Made by a program: the position numbers and the translations under genes. 15,994 nucleotides of DNA from Prevotella sp. UBA1104 (GTDB lineage Bacteria; Bacteroidota; Bacteroidia; Bacteroidales; Bacteroidaceae). This document shows positions 15,121 through 15,994 of the stretch, one piece after another; positions within the stretch are counted from its first letter, which is position 1; every line of letters begins with the position of its first letter. The DNA lies in NCBI GenBank assembly GCA_002314055.1, contig DCBP01000089.1:1-15994 (forward strand). Reading direction: 5' to 3'. The notes beneath the pieces were generated by a model. The model was given only the letters and a program-made list of their open reading frames with translations, had not been told where the DNA came from and did not search any database.

Positions 15121-15765
15121 ATGGACAAGAATCAGAAATTCGTAATCGCAATCAACCGTGAAGTAGGTTCCGGTGGACATGCAATAGGCGAAGAACTTGC
15201 TAAAAAACTTGGAGTAAAATTCTACGACAAGGCAATTGTCAAGGAACTCACGAAAAAATTTAACCTTTCCGTGGATGAACTCGAAGAAGTGAGATCTTCT
15301 AAATTCAACTGGTGGAACAGTCTCGTAGAAAGTTATATGAACCGCTACCGTATAGAGGAACGTTTCGATGTGGAAAACACGGTAGCTACTACAGATAACG
15401 TGTTCAAGGTAGAAAGCGATTTCTTGCGCCAACTGGCAGAAGACGAGTCGTGCGTTATTGCCGGACGGTCTGGATTCTACATCTTCCGTGATAATCCAAA
15501 TGCTCTGAAAATTTTTATCACTTGCGATATGCCGCAGCGTATTGAAAGAATGATGAAAGTAAGAAACCTGACCGAAGAAGAAGCTGTTAAGGCAATAGAC
15601 AAATTCGACAAGGGTAGGGAAGCATACACGAAAAAATTCTCTGGCAAAAGCCGGTATGATGCAAGAAACTACGACCTCGTTATTAATGTAACACATATGA
15701 GCGTTCAGCAAACTGTGAATCTTATATTGGATTATATTGATAAATCATCCCCAAAAACAGAATAA
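15121..15765 (+). CDS. Cytidylate-kinase-like protein
   Basis: The 214-residue protein resembles the cytidylate kinase-like family found widely in Bacteroidetes and Firmicutes. It starts with a short strand and INREVGSGGHAIGEELAKKLG (11-31), a P-loop variant in which GSGGHAIG replaces the usual GKS/T. FYDKAIVKELTK follows, then IAGRSGFYI (113-121), a strand and lid-like region with several arginines (ITCDMPQRIERMMKVRN, 133-149), and a second Lys/Arg cluster at 161-182. The fold should be a P-loop phosphotransferase in the cytoplasm; the true substrate of this family is not known, and the housekeeping cmk is a different subfamily. It is transcribed alone from its own promoter. No clear terminator follows. 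Confidence 0.8.
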   Translation: MDKNQKFVIAINREVGSGGHAIGEELAKKLGVKFYDKAIVKELTKKFNLSVDELEEVRSSKFNWWNSLVESYMNRYRIEERFDVENTVATTDNVFKVESDFLRQLAEDESCVIAGRSGFYIFRDNPNALKIFITCDMPQRIERMMKVRNLTEEEAVKAIDKFDKGREAYTKKFSGKSRYDARNYDLVINVTHMSVQQTVNLILDYIDKSSPKTE

Positions 15766-15898
15766 CACATTACTGCCATAATAATCTAAACCACTTCGCG
15801 CGCGCAAAATATATATAAGGTGACGTGAGGATGGATATTACCAATTTTGTAAGATATTACGAAAATGGCAGGATTTCTTGCATTTTTTTTTCAAAATA

Positions 15899-15930
15899 TT
15901 TGGAAGTTATCCAAAAACTCCCTACCTTTG
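15899..15930 (+). promoter_or_regulatory. Strong promoter at the window edge
   Basis: TTTG (15899-15902) and TACCTTTG (15923-15930) are 20 nt apart, a good match to the Bacteroidetes consensus. The transcript would start near 15937 and run out of the window. Its first 60 nt include a small hairpin, CTGTT/AACAG (15953-15966). The product is not visible; an rRNA or tRNA operon leader is one possibility. Confidence 0.65.
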
Positions 15931-15994
15931 CATCCGCTTTTGAGAACGAACGCTGTTACAAAACAGTTACTGAGTCAGAAAGAGCAAGAAGAAA

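Noticed and set aside
15007..15711. 234-codon open frame antisense to the kinase-like gene
   Set aside because: The plus-strand gene has clear family motifs and a promoter; the antisense frame is rich in F, Y and C with no recognisable domain.
15797..15813. CGCGCGCG next to ATATATAT as a possible Z-DNA or regulatory site
   Set aside because: Too short, and without any supporting context.
15831..15994. Open frame starting ATG at 15831 and running off the window
   Set aside because: It spans the strong promoter at 15899-15930, so most of it is upstream or leader sequence; no recognisable protein features.

Overview
The window looks like chromosomal DNA from a Bacteroidales bacterium, most likely Prevotella or a close relative. 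Promoters follow the Bacteroidetes TAnnTTTG / TTTG pattern rather than the sigma70 one. Start codons follow A-rich leaders without clear Shine-Dalgarno sequences. The gene set is typical of the phylum: a GldH lipoprotein, a PSP1/RicT protein beside holB, a membrane-anchored TPR-AraC regulator, and a purH-mreBCD-mrdA-rodA order. The genus is an inference from recognised protein sequences, not from a search.

Region by region: 1-315 has no convincing gene but holds a nested palindrome (43-176) and a GC-rich hairpin. 316-1980 (-) is a membrane TPR protein with a C-terminal AraC-type DNA-binding domain. 2106-2268 (+) is a compact tRNA unit: promoter, tRNA with CAT anticodon, terminator. A 22-bp tandem repeat follows at about 2298-2375. 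2438-6368 (-) is a likely transcription unit, read right to left: hepT-like HEPN protein, mntA-like nucleotidyltransferase, holB, a 9-bp tandem array, a PSP1/RicT protein and gldH. The first three genes are joined by 4-nt ATGA overlaps, so a toxin-antitoxin-like pair is translationally coupled to a replication gene. 6602-8062 (+) is a XylE-type sugar:proton symporter with its own promoter and a bidirectional terminator. 8216-14692 (-) is the cell-shape operon, transcribed purH, mreB, mreC, mreD, mrdA, rodA. 15121-15765 (+) is a cytidylate-kinase-like protein. The window ends just after a strong promoter whose product lies outside.

MreB filaments, MreC/MreD, the SEDS glycosyltransferase RodA and the transpeptidase PBP2 together form the elongasome that builds lateral cell-wall peptidoglycan. 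purH at the head of that operon encodes only the IMP cyclohydrolase half of the usual two-domain enzyme, so the formyltransferase step must be encoded elsewhere.

Most unexplained structure is intergenic: a nested palindrome, a 22-bp tandem repeat, a 9-bp array that can fold back just before the psp1 start, a long A/T-rich inverted repeat between mreB and mreC, and a 21-bp near-perfect hairpin with a competing fold upstream of purH. I did not find a clearly new multi-gene system. The most unusual gene arrangement is the HEPN/MNT pair coupled to holB.
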